Part shown: positions 34,048 through 44,299 of the stretch, piece by piece
Position numbering within the stretch: position 1 is the stretch's first letter
How the letters are laid out: every line of letters begins with the position of its first letter
Source of the DNA: DSVZ01 sp964568145
GTDB lineage: Bacteria > Verrucomicrobiota > Verrucomicrobiia > Limisphaerales > J093
Direction: 5' to 3'
Length of the DNA: 64,000 nucleotides
NCBI GenBank assembly: GCA_964568145.1
Contig: CAZMOZ010000009.1
Span: 117,207-181,206, forward strand
Notes under the pieces: generated by a model
What the model saw: only the letters and a program-made list of their open reading frames with translations
Databases searched by the model: none
Told to the model about the DNA's origin: nothing
Position numbers and translations under genes: made by a program

Positions 34048-35424
34048 GTGAAAATCCAAAATCTCAATCCGGCGCCGGACATTGGCGCCAGTGCTTGGCT
34101 GGTGGAATTTGAAGGCCACCGCCTGCTGCTGGACGCCGGCACCCACCCCAAACGCGACGGCAACGCCAGCCTGCCGCTGTACGGCAGGGCGGCCGGAACC
34201 GAGCTGGAGGCCATCGTGGTGTCGCACTGCCACCACGACCACGTGGGTTCGCTGCCCGTGGCCGTGGGGCGGTTCCCGCAGGCCCATGTCCTGATGACCG
34301 AGTTGAGCTACTTCCTGATCGAGCGGGTCTTGCACAACTCGGTGAACGTGATGGAACGCCAGCGCACGGAACTGGGCCTGTCCGAATACCCGCTCTACAC
34401 CCACGACGAGGTGGATGAGATCGCGCCCCGGTTCCAAGGCTTCCGTTACGGCCGGGAGGTCGAGTGGGCGGCCCATCACAAAACCCGCGGCGGGGCGGCG
34501 TCGCCCACGCTGGAGTTCCTGGACGCCGGCCACACGCTGGGTTCGGCCGGGGTGATGGTGCGGGGCCACCGGGAAACCCTGTTCTACACCGGCGACGTGT
34601 CCTTCGGAGACCAGACCCTGCTCCGCGGGGCGGAGTTCGACGATGCCGAGGCCGAGGTGATGATCCTGGAAACCACCCGCGGCAACCGGGCGGTCCCGAC
34701 CGGGTTCAGCCGGGAGGCCGAGACCGAACGCCTGGCCGGGGCCATCCAGCGGGTGCTCAAGCGCAAAGGCAGCGTGCTCATCCCCACCTTCGCGCTGGGA
34801 CGGACGCAGGAGATTCTGGGCCTGCTGGCGCTGCTCACGCTCGAAGGACGGTTGCGCCCGCAACCGATTTACATTGGCGGCCTAGGCCGGGTGTTCACCG
34901 AAATCTACGACCTCCAAGCCCACCGCACGCACCGCCAGCACAGCGGCCTGCAGCTCCACGAGGCGCTCAACCTCGTGGTGCTGGACCCCGGTCAGGCGCA
35001 GGCCATGCGGCTGAGCCCGGGGCGCATCTTCGTGCTCACCGCCGGCATGATGAATGAAAACACCGCCGCGCACGACCTGGCCGCGCGGTTCTTCGCGGAT
35101 GAGCGCCACGCCATCTTCTTCGTCGGATACGCCGATCCGGACACACCTGGCGGCCGGCTCAAAGCGTCCCGGCCCGGCCGGCCGTTCCCGTTCAGCCGCG
35201 TGTTTGGCGAGGTGACGCGGCGCTGCGAAGTGGCGGAGTTCGACCTCACCGCCCACGCCAACCGGGACGAGCTGCTGGATTTCGTGGGAGCGGCCAGCCC
35301 GCGCGTGGTCATCCTAGGTCATGGTGAACCGGACGCGCGCGCCTGGTTCGAAAAGGCGATCCACCGCCGGCACCCGCGCATCAAGGTCTTCCAGCCGGGG
35401 CCGGGCGAGGTCGTGGAAGTTTGA
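34048..35424 (+). CDS. Metallo-beta-lactamase/beta-CASP RNase-like protein
   Basis: The 458-residue protein has the metallo-beta-lactamase core. The zinc motif SHCHHDHVGSLP is near residue 60, GHTLGSAGVMV supplies the next histidine, and FYTGDVSFGDQ the bridging aspartate. A beta-CASP insert follows (VLIPTFALGRTQEIL), and ILGHGEP gives the last histidine near the C-terminus. Such proteins cleave RNA (RNase J or CPSF73-like) in the cytosol; this shorter form is of the YSH1/exonuclease-like type. It starts at a GTG and is divergent from the GH172 gene and its leader. Confidence 0.88.
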   Translation: MKIQNLNPAPDIGASAWLVEFEGHRLLLDAGTHPKRDGNASLPLYGRAAGTELEAIVVSHCHHDHVGSLPVAVGRFPQAHVLMTELSYFLIERVLHNSVNVMERQRTELGLSEYPLYTHDEVDEIAPRFQGFRYGREVEWAAHHKTRGGAASPTLEFLDAGHTLGSAGVMVRGHRETLFYTGDVSFGDQTLLRGAEFDDAEAEVMILETTRGNRAVPTGFSREAETERLAGAIQRVLKRKGSVLIPTFALGRTQEILGLLALLTLEGRLRPQPIYIGGLGRVFTEIYDLQAHRTHRQHSGLQLHEALNLVVLDPGQAQAMRLSPGRIFVLTAGMMNENTAAHDLAARFFADERHAIFFVGYADPDTPGGRLKASRPGRPFPFSRVFGEVTRRCEVAEFDLTAHANRDELLDFVGAASPRVVILGHGEPDARAWFEKAIHRRHPRIKVFQPGPGEVVEV

Positions 35425-35536
35425 ACCCGAACCACGGGTAACCCGGCGCGGCGGTGCCGCAACCGAAGGCGAAGGCGGACCGTGTTCTCCCCATCTCAAC
35501 CCTCTCCCTTGGCGAGAGGGAGCAACGCTCCCAGCG

Positions 35537-35602
35537 ATCCCGAAAACCGAAGTTGGGCAGGCGGGACGCACTGCGCCGCAGTCAACTTCGGCTTTCGCGT
35601 TC
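35537..35602. repeat. Palindromic intergenic element, copy 6, between convergent genes
   Basis: It has full arms (CCCGAAAACCGAAGTTGGG and CAACTTCGGCTTTCGCG) with the core in the opposite orientation to copies 1, 2, 4 and 5. It lies between the beta-CASP gene and the giant subtilase gene; its right edge touches the subtilase stop codon. Confidence 0.8.
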
Positions 35603-38600
35603 ACTCCTGCCAGGCGCGGTAAAAGACCGGGCCGCTGACCGGCGGGCCGGTGTCGAGCGCGTCCACCGAACCCTCCGGCGCGGTGAGCTGGAGGAACGTT
35701 TCCCACGTCACCAGGTTGGTGGAGCGCTGGAGGTGCAGCCGCGCGCCGGGCGCCACGCTGAGCTGCAGCCGGATCGCGCCCACCGGCAGCACTTCGAGGT
35801 GCTCGAAGCGCGGCGGCGGAGGTGGCGGCGGGCCTTCCAGCCGGAGGAACACAGTGCGTGTCTCGCTGTAGATGAGCCCGTCCCAGGCCTTGTACGTGAA
35901 GCTGTCCAGGCCCGGCAGCCCGGTCCGGGGTGTGTAAACGAAGTTCGTGCCCAGGCCGAAGAGCCGGCCCAGGCGCGGCCCCTTGAGAATGGCCACGCGC
36001 AGCGGGTCGCCGTCCGGGTCGCGCAGGTCGAACAGGATCAAGGTGGGCTCGCCGGCGGGCAGTTCGAGGGTCTGGTTGTTCGCCAGCGGCTTGCGGTTCC
36101 GCGGCACCACGTGCAGCGTGACCGTGGCCGGCTCGCTGGTGAATTCCGCGTCGCTCACCTGGAAGCTGAAGCGGTCCGGGCCCACGTAATCCGTGTCCGG
36201 CGTAAAAAGCATCGCCGGCCCCGGCCCGGTGAGCCGGCCCGCCACCGGATTGGTCACAATCGTGAAGCTGAGCGGATCGCCTTCGCCGTCGGTGGCCTGG
36301 AGCACGATCTCGGTGGGCGTGTTGACCCGCAGTTCCACCGTCGAAGGCCGGGCGACCGGCGCGGTGTTCTTGTCGGTGACCGTGACCCGCGCCGGTGTTT
36401 CCGGCCCGAAGTCCTGGCCGTCGCTGGCGCGGAAGCTGAACGGGTCTTCGCCCAGAAAACCAGGCTCCGGCGTGTACACGAAGTTCGTACCGGCCGGAAC
36501 CAGCGTTCCGCGGCCGGGCGGCGTCACGATCTCAAAGCTCAGCGCGTCGCCGTCCGGGTCCCTGGCTTTGAAAGCGAAGCTCAGCGGGCGGTTCATCCGC
36601 GTGGCCAGCTCGAGCGGCTCGGTCTCGGGCGGGTTGTTCACTTCGAGTACGCGAAAGGCGACCCGCGCCAAGCGGCTGGTCAGCGTGCCGTCGCTGGCGA
36701 CGTACGTGAAGAAATCGTCGCCGGCGAAGCCTTTGTACGGGTAGTAGGTCGCGATGCTCGGGTACGTCCACAACTCGGCGTGCCGCGGCTCGTCCAGGAT
36801 CGTGAAGCTGAGCGGGTCGCCGTCCGGATCGGACGCAAGGTAGAACACATCCTGCGACGTGTTGCGGTTGATCGTGTAGGTCTGGTCCGGCGCGAAAGGC
36901 GGGTCGTTGGCCGGCTTGACCGCGAGGGTGACCGCGGCCGTGGCCTCCGCGCCGCCGGGGTCCGTCGCGGTGTAGGTGAAGCCGTCGGCGCCGAACCAGT
37001 TCGTGGCCGGCGTGTAGCGCAGCCGGGCCTCCGCCGTGAGCGCGACCACGCCGTTGGTGGGCGCGGTGAACCGCACGATGGCCAACGGGTCGTTGTCCGC
37101 GTCCATGTCGTTGGCCAGCACGTCCAGCTCGACCGGCGTGTCCTCGTCCAGGCTGGCGCGGTCCTCGCCGGCCACCGGCGGGTCGGGCACGGGCAGCACC
37201 TGCACCTGGACGGTGGCCATCGCCAGCCCATCGCGTCCGTCCGCGGCCAGGTAAGTGAAGGAGTCTTCGCCGTGGAAGTCCGGCTTTGGCGTGTAAGTCA
37301 CGACACCCGCCGGCCCCAGGCTGGCGCGGCCTTGGGCGGGACGCCCCAGGTGATCCACCCGCAAGGCCAGGCTGAGCGGGTGCGAGTCGTTCGCCAGCAC
37401 CGGGATTTCCACCGCCATGTCTTCGAGCGTCATCGCGAGGTCGTCGGCCGCCCGGGGCGGTTGATAGTCGGCCTTGACGGAATACGTCGCCACGTCTTCG
37501 GCTGTGGCGCCTTCCGGGTCGCGAACGACCAGCCGCAGCGTCTCGCTCCCGGTCCAGCCGGGCGATGGCGGCGCGACCTGGAGCACCCGTTGCGGGCTGA
37601 GTGTGACGTGGAGCAGGCTGGCGCCGGTCACGGTCCAAGCCAGCGCAGCGGCGACGTGATCGCGATCTTCCACGTAACGGTCGAGCGCGATGGGCAGGAA
37701 CGCGCCACCGACCGGCACGGTCTGGTTCGGAACGTCGCCGAGCACCGGCGGCTGGTTCGTGGCCAGCGGGGACACCGCATAACCGCTGCGCCGCGCGTCG
37801 CGCTGGAACATCGGCCAGTCCCGCGGCCGGGGCTGGTGCGGCTGGTCGAGTTCCCAGGCGTACAGGGTGTAGCGTTCCTTGCGGACGCTCTGCGGGGGCT
37901 CCGTCGAGTACGCGGCGTCGTCAATGCTCGCGGCCAGCAGGTCCAACCGGCCGTTGTCGTCGAGGTCGGTCAGCACGACCTGCGACGCCTTGTACCGGCT
38001 GCCGCCGGCCGTGGCTTCGGTGAACAGCCCGTCGAGTTGCGGGTGCGGATGCAAATCCAGCGGCACGCCGTCGCGCGACCAGGCGCGCACGCCGCCCAGC
38101 AGGTGCAGGTCGCCGGTGGTGAACGCCAGCCGCAACAGCCCCGGCACCGGCATCACTACGTCCGGCCAGCCGTCGCCGTCCACGTCGCCCACCACCGGGG
38201 CGCTGCGCAAGACCGGCATGGGCGCTAGCGACACCGGCCAGCCCGGCAGGTCGAAGCCGTCGTGCCGCAGCAGGTGCAGCAACCCGCGGCCGGTGTCGGC
38301 GGCCGCGATTTCGAGGTCGCCGTCGTCGTCCACGTCCGCCAGCGCCAGTGGCGAGGCAAAGGAGGCGTCCACCAGCACCGGCCAGCCCGGCAGCAGGTTC
38401 CCGTAGCCATCGAACGCGTACAGGCCGCCAGTCATGCCCCGGCCGTTCACGGCGTAAGGGTCGTTCGCGCCAACGAGGATTTCGTCACAGCCGTCGTTGT
38501 TAAGATCGCCCACCACGGGCGAGGCGAGGATTTCGCCGGCCAGATCCTTCCGCCACACCGGCGACTCCGGCGAAGCCAGGTCAAACAGCGCCACACTGCC

Positions 38601-41210
38601 GCAGCCGACCGGCGCCACGATTTCGAGGTCGCGGTCGTCGTCGAAGTTGCCCACCGCCGGCAGGCGCCGCGGCCAGCCGGGCGTGGCCCAGCAGTACTCC
38701 ACGCGCCAGTTCGCGCGCAGCGCGCCGTCCGCGCCGAGCACGAAGAGCCGCGCGGTTTCGCCCGGCTCGTTGGCCCAGGCGTTGGCCAGGCCGATCACCT
38801 CCAGGCGGCCGTCGCGGTCCAGATCGGCCAGCACCTTGCCGGGGGCCGAGCCGGGCAGCGACACCGGCCAGGCGCCGCCCAGCGGCGTGCCGTCGTGACG
38901 AAAGGCGTAAAGCCGCCGCTGCTCGCCGGCGTCCACCAGCACCTCGAGCCGGCCGTCGCCGTCCAGGTCGCCGGCCAGCGGGATGTCGGAGACCGGTTCG
39001 CCGGACGCCAGTTCGCGCGCCCAACGCACGCGGCCGTCCGGCGCGAGCGCGAGCAGTTGGGCCGACGCGCCGGGCGGCGAACCGGGGTGTACGCGCAGGA
39101 TTTCCCGCGTGCCGTCGCCGTCGAGGTCGGCCACAGTGAAGTGGCGCCAGTCGTTGGTGGGATAGACGCCGGTCGCCGGCAGCGGCACCGGCCAGCCGGG
39201 TCGCAGCCGGGAATCCAGATGCACCCGCTGCGTGCGCCATTCGCCCACGACCACGCCGTTCGTGCGCGCGATCAACCGCAGCGTGTGCAATTCGTCGGGC
39301 TTTGCCTGGCCGGTGTCCCAGGTGCCCAGCACACCGTTGAAGACCTCGCGCTGTCCGCCGTCCGCCAGCGCGATGCCGGCGGTGGACCAGGCGGACGGGT
39401 TCAAGCCCGCGCCATGCTCGATGGTGTACGTGCGCCCGGCGCCGAACACCGAGCCGCGCAACTCCACCATGTCCCCGGCGCGCACGCTGTCGTTGTGGGC
39501 GGGCGCGGTGATCTGCACGTTGCGCACCTCCACCACCGCCCGCGCCTGCGCTTCCTGACCGAAACTGTCCGTCACCACGAGCCGCAAGGAGTGAGTGCCT
39601 TCGCCCAGCAGGTCGCTCGCGAAGTCCCGGTGCAGCACGCCGTCCGCCACCGGCCCGGTTGCCGTGTGGAACACGGTCCAGTTCGTCGGATACGTGCCGC
39701 GGCCGAACTCGAGCCGGTACGAGACGAAATTCACGCCGGCCGCGGTGCCGGTCAGGTCCAGCCGGCCGGCCAGGACCGGCGGGGCGCGCAGTCGCGCGAT
39801 GGGAAAGGGCCCCTGCACGCGCACGGCTCGGGCGGCGTTCAGGCGGCCGACGCCCACGTAACGGTCGGTGCTGATCTCCTCGACGGTGTTGCGCAGGATG
39901 TTGGCGACCTCCTCATTCGTAAACTCGGGCCGGACCGCCAGCAGCAAAGCCGCCACGCCGCTGACGTGCGGCGCGGCCATCGAGGTGCCGCTGAGCAGGT
40001 CGTAGCGCGCGTTCGGCGTGGGGCCCAGCACCGCCTCGCCCGGCGCCGCGAGGTCCACAAACGGCCCGAAGTTCGAGAATACCGCGCGCTGGCCGGCGGC
40101 GTTGAGCGCGGCCACGGCCAGCACCGGATCGTAGGCGGCGGGGAACGGCGCGATGTCCGTCCGTTCGTTGCCGGCGGCAGCCACGATCAGCGCGCCCGCC
40201 TCCCAGGCGGCGGTCACGGCCTCCTGCAACGCGCGGCTCTTGTCGGTCTGGCCCCAGCTTGCGTTGATGACGCGCGCGCCGTTGGCCACGGCGTAATCCA
40301 GCGCGGCGATCACGCCCGCCACGGTGCCTTCGCCGCGGTCGTCAAATGCCTTCAACGCCATCAAGCTCGCCCGCCAGCACACGCCGGCCACGCCGATCCG
40401 GTTGTCGCCCGCCGCGCCGATGATCCCCGCCACGTGCGTGCCGTGCGACTGGTCGTCCATCGGATCGCTGTCGTCGCTCACGAAGTCGTACCCGTGCGCG
40501 TCGTCCACGTAGCCGTTGGCGTCGTCGTCCCGGCCGTTGCCGGGGATTTCGCCGGGATTGACCCACACGTTCGCCGCCACGTCCGGGTGGTAGTAATCAA
40601 TGCCGGTGTCAATCACCGCCACGCGCACGCTGGAGGCGTCCGTGACCACCGGCCAGGCGGCGGTCGCGCGGATGTCGTTGCCGGCCTGGCCGCCGCCCTG
40701 GCCCGAGTTCTGCAACGCCCACTGCGCTCCGAACTCGAAGTCGTTCGGCTGCCGCGGACCGGGCGCGGCAAAGAGGCGCAGGCGGTGGTTCGGCTCGGCG
40801 TACAACACGTCCGGGAGGCCGGCCAGTTGGGCGAGCGCCCGGCGGGCCTCAACGGCGTCGGCCGTTTCCACCACGGCCAGGTGGCTGAAGACCGAATCGC
40901 GCGCGGCCGGCGCGGCCAGGCGGACCGCGGGGCGGGGCAGGAAGCGGACGCGCTGCAACGCCGGCGCGGCGCGGCGTAGCACGCCTTCGCGGTGCGCCAG
41001 CGAAGTGCCGGGACGGAAGCGGACCAGAATTTGGTTCGGGACCGGCGGCAGGCCGCGGGCTTCGCTGAACTCCAGATCGGGATCCGGCGAGGAACTGACG
41101 GCGGCGACCGGCTGGGCAAAACCCAGGCTCGCGACACAGCCCAGCGCCACGAGCCAACCAGCGGCGTGGCGGAGCTTGCGAAGGGGGAACTGACCCGACC
41201 CGGCGCGCAC
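35601..41210 (-). CDS. Giant secreted subtilisin-like protease with FG-GAP and cadherin-like repeats
   Basis: The 1,869-residue protein starts at a GTG that gives a signal peptide (AAGWLVALGCVASLGFA). After a prodomain-like stretch comes a peptidase S8 domain with the triad Asp201 (VAVIDTGID), His256 (SHGTHVAG) and Ser410 (SGTSMAAPHVSG). Residue Asn348 (AAAGNE) fits the oxyanion site. About seven FG-GAP/VCBS-type repeats follow (such as AGDLDGDGRLEVLVD). Many cadherin-like repeats of about 90 residues come next (such as NEDTPVELDVLANDMD-like units). The tail (LQRSTNLVTWETF) is common in Verrucomicrobial surface proteins. It should be secreted, with calcium-binding repeats; it has no PEP-CTERM. 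Confidence 0.92.
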   Translation of the reverse strand: MRAGSGQFPLRKLRHAAGWLVALGCVASLGFAQPVAAVSSSPDPDLEFSEARGLPPVPNQILVRFRPGTSLAHREGVLRRAAPALQRVRFLPRPAVRLAAPAARDSVFSHLAVVETADAVEARRALAQLAGLPDVLYAEPNHRLRLFAAPGPRQPNDFEFGAQWALQNSGQGGGQAGNDIRATAAWPVVTDASSVRVAVIDTGIDYYHPDVAANVWVNPGEIPGNGRDDDANGYVDDAHGYDFVSDDSDPMDDQSHGTHVAGIIGAAGDNRIGVAGVCWRASLMALKAFDDRGEGTVAGVIAALDYAVANGARVINASWGQTDKSRALQEAVTAAWEAGALIVAAAGNERTDIAPFPAAYDPVLAVAALNAAGQRAVFSNFGPFVDLAAPGEAVLGPTPNARYDLLSGTSMAAPHVSGVAALLLAVRPEFTNEEVANILRNTVEEISTDRYVGVGRLNAARAVRVQGPFPIARLRAPPVLAGRLDLTGTAAGVNFVSYRLEFGRGTYPTNWTVFHTATGPVADGVLHRDFASDLLGEGTHSLRLVVTDSFGQEAQARAVVEVRNVQITAPAHNDSVRAGDMVELRGSVFGAGRTYTIEHGAGLNPSAWSTAGIALADGGQREVFNGVLGTWDTGQAKPDELHTLRLIARTNGVVVGEWRTQRVHLDSRLRPGWPVPLPATGVYPTNDWRHFTVADLDGDGTREILRVHPGSPPGASAQLLALAPDGRVRWARELASGEPVSDIPLAGDLDGDGRLEVLVDAGEQRRLYAFRHDGTPLGGAWPVSLPGSAPGKVLADLDRDGRLEVIGLANAWANEPGETARLFVLGADGALRANWRVEYCWATPGWPRRLPAVGNFDDDRDLEIVAPVGCGSVALFDLASPESPVWRKDLAGEILASPVVGDLNNDGCDEILVGANDPYAVNGRGMTGGLYAFDGYGNLLPGWPVLVDASFASPLALADVDDDGDLEIAAADTGRGLLHLLRHDGFDLPGWPVSLAPMPVLRSAPVVGDVDGDGWPDVVMPVPGLLRLAFTTGDLHLLGGVRAWSRDGVPLDLHPHPQLDGLFTEATAGGSRYKASQVVLTDLDDNGRLDLLAASIDDAAYSTEPPQSVRKERYTLYAWELDQPHQPRPRDWPMFQRDARRSGYAVSPLATNQPPVLGDVPNQTVPVGGAFLPIALDRYVEDRDHVAAALAWTVTGASLLHVTLSPQRVLQVAPPSPGWTGSETLRLVVRDPEGATAEDVATYSVKADYQPPRAADDLAMTLEDMAVEIPVLANDSHPLSLALRVDHLGRPAQGRASLGPAGVVTYTPKPDFHGEDSFTYLAADGRDGLAMATVQVQVLPVPDPPVAGEDRASLDEDTPVELDVLANDMDADNDPLAIVRFTAPTNGVVALTAEARLRYTPATNWFGADGFTYTATDPGGAEATAAVTLAVKPANDPPFAPDQTYTINRNTSQDVFYLASDPDGDPLSFTILDEPRHAELWTYPSIATYYPYKGFAGDDFFTYVASDGTLTSRLARVAFRVLEVNNPPETEPLELATRMNRPLSFAFKARDPDGDALSFEIVTPPGRGTLVPAGTNFVYTPEPGFLGEDPFSFRASDGQDFGPETPARVTVTDKNTAPVARPSTVELRVNTPTEIVLQATDGEGDPLSFTIVTNPVAGRLTGPGPAMLFTPDTDYVGPDRFSFQVSDAEFTSEPATVTLHVVPRNRKPLANNQTLELPAGEPTLILFDLRDPDGDPLRVAILKGPRLGRLFGLGTNFVYTPRTGLPGLDSFTYKAWDGLIYSETRTVFLRLEGPPPPPPPRFEHLEVLPVGAIRLQLSVAPGARLHLQRSTNLVTWETFLQLTAPEGSVDALDTGPPVSGPVFYRAWQE

Positions 41211-41459
41211 GGGACCAAATCTACCGGGCGCGTGGCATTGCGCCAGCCCGGCGGGGGGTGGGCGGCGCCCTGCGGACAGCGTGTTCGAAGCGGATTCCGG
41301 GCAGCAGGATGCCGCACTCCACGGTAGCCAGAGATGGTTGACGCTACCCCGGCGGCGTCTGGCTGTCTCCACCGGCCGCAAAAAGTGAGATGCGCCTGCC
41401 GCCACCTGTGCCGCGAAACACCCATTGACCCCACGGCTGGCAGGGCAGATAGGTACGCC

Positions 41460-42329
41460 ATGAACCCGGCACAGTCGCCTCCGACGCGGGTGACGCGATC
41501 CCCCCACGCCTTCACCCTGATCGAACTGCTGATCGTCATCGCCATCATCGCCATCCTGGCCAGCCTGCTGTTGCCCGCGCTCTCGCGGGCCAAGGACAAG
41601 GCCCGCGGCATTCAGTGCCTGAGCAACCTCCGACAGATCACCCTGGGCTTCAAAGCGGCGGTGGACGACGACTCTGGCCGGCTAGGGTACGGGGATGGGC
41701 TGTTTGGCCCCGGCCCCAATTATCCCGGGCCGTACCCATACGCCGACAGCGCGCTGCTGGACTGGCACGCCCGGCATTGGGGCAAGACCAACGAAGGCTG
41801 GATTTGCCCCTGCGCCCCCGTGCGGCGGCCGAACCCGAACGAGGCGGTGGCGCCTTTCGGGCCGGGTCCGTCCTATCTCGGAACGGTCAACTCGGCCTGG
41901 CGCGTCACTGCCCCCGGCGGTTTGTGGGGTTGGTGGTGGTGGTATGCAGGTGGGCCGGGCTGGGAGCCGGGCAGGAGTTTCATCCTCGAAGGCGACGTTG
42001 CGCGGTCGTCGCAAACGCCGGTGTTGGCCGACGGCGTCACTTTCTGGTGGGTGTGGCCGAAGGCCACGGACCTGCCGGCGTTCGACCTGGAAACGGGCCG
42101 GAACCGCGGCGGCGGTTTTGGATTGGGCATGAGCTGGCTCACGATCCCGCGGCACGGCTCGCGGCCGGCCCGCGCGCCCAAGGAGCATTCGCCCCAAGAG
42201 CGGCTGCCGGGGGCGATCAACGTCGCGTTCTACGACGGCCACGCGGGGCTGGTGCCCTTGGAGCGGCTGTGGCAACTGGAGTGGCATCGCGACTACCAGG
42301 CGCCCGCGAAGCGGCCGGGCCTGCGATGA
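41460..42329 (+). CDS. Pseudopilin-like secreted protein (DUF1559 type)
   Basis: The 289-residue protein has the type IV prepilin-like N-terminus: a basic leader, then FTLIELLIVIAIIAILASLLLPALSRAK, which holds the cleavage/methylation phenylalanine and the glutamate at +5. The rest is a soluble domain with SNLRQITLGFKAAVDD and the C-terminal INVAFYDGHAGLVPL motif seen in Verrucomicrobial and Planctomycete pseudopilin-like families. Tryptophan-rich loops lie in the middle. The ATG at 41460 gives a short leader as expected. It faces the symporter gene, with an element copy between them. Confidence 0.85.
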   Translation: MNPAQSPPTRVTRSPHAFTLIELLIVIAIIAILASLLLPALSRAKDKARGIQCLSNLRQITLGFKAAVDDDSGRLGYGDGLFGPGPNYPGPYPYADSALLDWHARHWGKTNEGWICPCAPVRRPNPNEAVAPFGPGPSYLGTVNSAWRVTAPGGLWGWWWWYAGGPGWEPGRSFILEGDVARSSQTPVLADGVTFWWVWPKATDLPAFDLETGRNRGGGFGLGMSWLTIPRHGSRPARAPKEHSPQERLPGAINVAFYDGHAGLVPLERLWQLEWHRDYQAPAKRPGLR

Positions 42330-42382
42330 CGAGGCCGTCAAAGGCCGGCCCAATCGGTGGCCTCCCTTCACGCGTCGGCTTC

Positions 42383-42450
42383 AGCCCGAAAACCGAAGTC
42401 GGGCCGGCGGGACGCACTCCGCCACTGGCGATTTCGACTTTCGGGTTCAG
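42383..42450. repeat. Palindromic intergenic element, copy 7, between convergent genes
   Basis: The arms CCCGAAAACCGAAGTCGGG and CGATTTCGACTTTCGGG flank the core in the same orientation as copies 6 and 8. It sits between the pseudopilin and symporter genes, which converge. Confidence 0.75.
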
Positions 42451-42487
42451 CGGACTTCCCCAGACGGGACGCTCACCGTAATCGTGC

Positions 42488-44299
42488 CTACCGGTCGTTC
42501 GCCAGGTAGCCATCTCCGCGGGCGATGCGGTCGTACCACGTGAACTTGAGGATCACCGCGCCGAGCGCGAACGCGCCCACGGCGAGGCTGAAACGGCCCC
42601 ATTGTTTCAGGATGAGGTAGATCGGCGCGGCGATCATCGCGATCTGCCAGGCGGTGCCGAGCAGGACGTTGAACCAGTCGCGCGCGCAGTCGCGGTTGGG
42701 CTGGAGGTGCGGCGTTTCCGCCCGGCATTTGGCCAGGATCGGTTTCCAGAATCCCCACGGCCGGACGGTGCGGTAAAACGATTTCAACACATCATCCGGC
42801 TCGGGAGGGGTCGCCAGGCAGACGGTGATCGAGGCGACGGCGCTGATGGCCAGGATGGACATGAACAGGTTTACGTCCTTGAGACCCGGCCAGAGCGCGG
42901 GAATGGCCAGCGCGGCGGCGGTGCCGGCGGCCATGCCGGCCCAGAAGCCGTGGCCGTTGAAGCGCCACCAGTGCCACTTGAGGACGTTCGGCACCACGAG
43001 GGCCGGCACGAGCGCGTTGGCGACCCACTTGGTCACGGAATGCACGTTCAGCGTGGTGTAGCCGAAGCCGATGCCCGCGACGATGACCACGACCGACCAC
43101 AGGTAGCCGAGGCGGACGAGCTTCCGTTGTGGTGCGTCCGGGCGCACGTAGCGGCGGTAGAGGTCGTTCACGATGTAGGCCACGCCGGAGTTCACGGTGG
43201 AGACGAACGTGCTCATAAACGCCGCGACCAGCCCGGCGAGGATCAGACCTTTGCAGCCGACCGGCAGGTAGTTCGCCACCACCGCGGGCAGCACCTGCTC
43301 GAAGTCCACCTTCGCGCCCATGCCGCGCAGTTCGGCGCTGAAGAAGACCATGCCCAGCACGCCGATGCCGGCGATGAGCAGGAAGCGCGGCGCGAGCGAG
43401 ACAAGGCACATGACGAGATTTTCCAGCGCGGCCTCGCGGGGGTTGCGGGTCGAGAGCACATGCTGGATGGCGTAGTTTGGCGTCGGCCCGGCCATGCTCA
43501 CGAGCACGCCCTTGACGAAGAGCATCAGGATCAGGAAGCCGAACAACTCATAGCCCTGGCTTTGGATGACGCCGGTGAGCGCGGGCATTTTCTCCGACCA
43601 GTCGAGATCGAGGCGCCAGTCGAAGAACAGGTTGTCCCAGCCGGCCGGCACGGCGGCCAAGACTTGCTCGGGTGTTGTCTTCGCCATCGCCACAGCCGCG
43701 ATGATGATGGCGGCGACGAGGATCAGGCCGAACTGGATGAGGTCGTTTAGCACCACCGAGTACATGCCCCCCAGCACGCAGTACACGCCGGCCACGAGCA
43801 TGATGACCAGCGCGTAGGTGTCCGGGCTCCAGTCGAACGGGAAGAAGGGCGCGGCGAACTTGCCCAGCGGCTTGAAGGCGTAACTCAGAAAGCCCACCAC
43901 GCTGACCAGCGCGTACAGCACCACGCTCAGGTAGGCCAGCTCGCCGCCCTGGCCGCGGCCGAAGCGGGTGCGCATCCACTCGGCGCCGGTGAGGACGTTC
44001 GACCGCCGCACCCAGGTGCCAAGATAGACCATGCGGAAGATCACGTTGAACAGCGGCCAGATCCACAGCAGGAACAGCCCCTTCGCGCCGTAGATGTAGA
44101 GCATCGTCACGAACCACATCGTCCCGCCGATGTCTATGCCGCTGGAGCCGTGGGCCACGCCGATGACCCACCAGGGCAGGCTTTTGCCGGCGAGGAAATA
44201 CGACTCCGGATCCCGGGCGGCCTTCTTTGTCACCCACGCGCCGACCGCGACCATGAGGATCATGTAAACGACGATGACGGCGACATCGAGGGCATGCAC
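42488..44299 (-). CDS. Sodium:solute symporter (SSS family)
   Basis: The protein of about 603 residues has some 13 hydrophobic segments typical of SSS transporters. DVAVIVVYMILMVAVGAWV is the first, then SYFLAGKSLPWWVIGVAHGSSGI carries the sodium-site region, and LVAAFMSTFVSTVNSGVAYIVNDLYRRY is the strongest family signature. The substrate may be a sugar, amino acid or organic acid. I chose the GTG at 44299 so that the first segment begins directly. A GTG at 44377 is in frame but has its GGAGG almost touching the start. It is divergent from the cupin gene. Confidence 0.9.
   Translation of the reverse strand: MHALDVAVIVVYMILMVAVGAWVTKKAARDPESYFLAGKSLPWWVIGVAHGSSGIDIGGTMWFVTMLYIYGAKGLFLLWIWPLFNVIFRMVYLGTWVRRSNVLTGAEWMRTRFGRGQGGELAYLSVVLYALVSVVGFLSYAFKPLGKFAAPFFPFDWSPDTYALVIMLVAGVYCVLGGMYSVVLNDLIQFGLILVAAIIIAAVAMAKTTPEQVLAAVPAGWDNLFFDWRLDLDWSEKMPALTGVIQSQGYELFGFLILMLFVKGVLVSMAGPTPNYAIQHVLSTRNPREAALENLVMCLVSLAPRFLLIAGIGVLGMVFFSAELRGMGAKVDFEQVLPAVVANYLPVGCKGLILAGLVAAFMSTFVSTVNSGVAYIVNDLYRRYVRPDAPQRKLVRLGYLWSVVVIVAGIGFGYTTLNVHSVTKWVANALVPALVVPNVLKWHWWRFNGHGFWAGMAAGTAAALAIPALWPGLKDVNLFMSILAISAVASITVCLATPPEPDDVLKSFYRTVRPWGFWKPILAKCRAETPHLQPNRDCARDWFNVLLGTAWQIAMIAAPIYLILKQWGRFSLAVGAFALGAVILKFTWYDRIARGDGYLANDR

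Noticed and set aside
35454..40979. Two long plus-strand open frames opposite the subtilase gene
   Set aside because: They reflect the repeated structure and high GC of the subtilase; translations are rich in arginine, histidine and valine without motifs.
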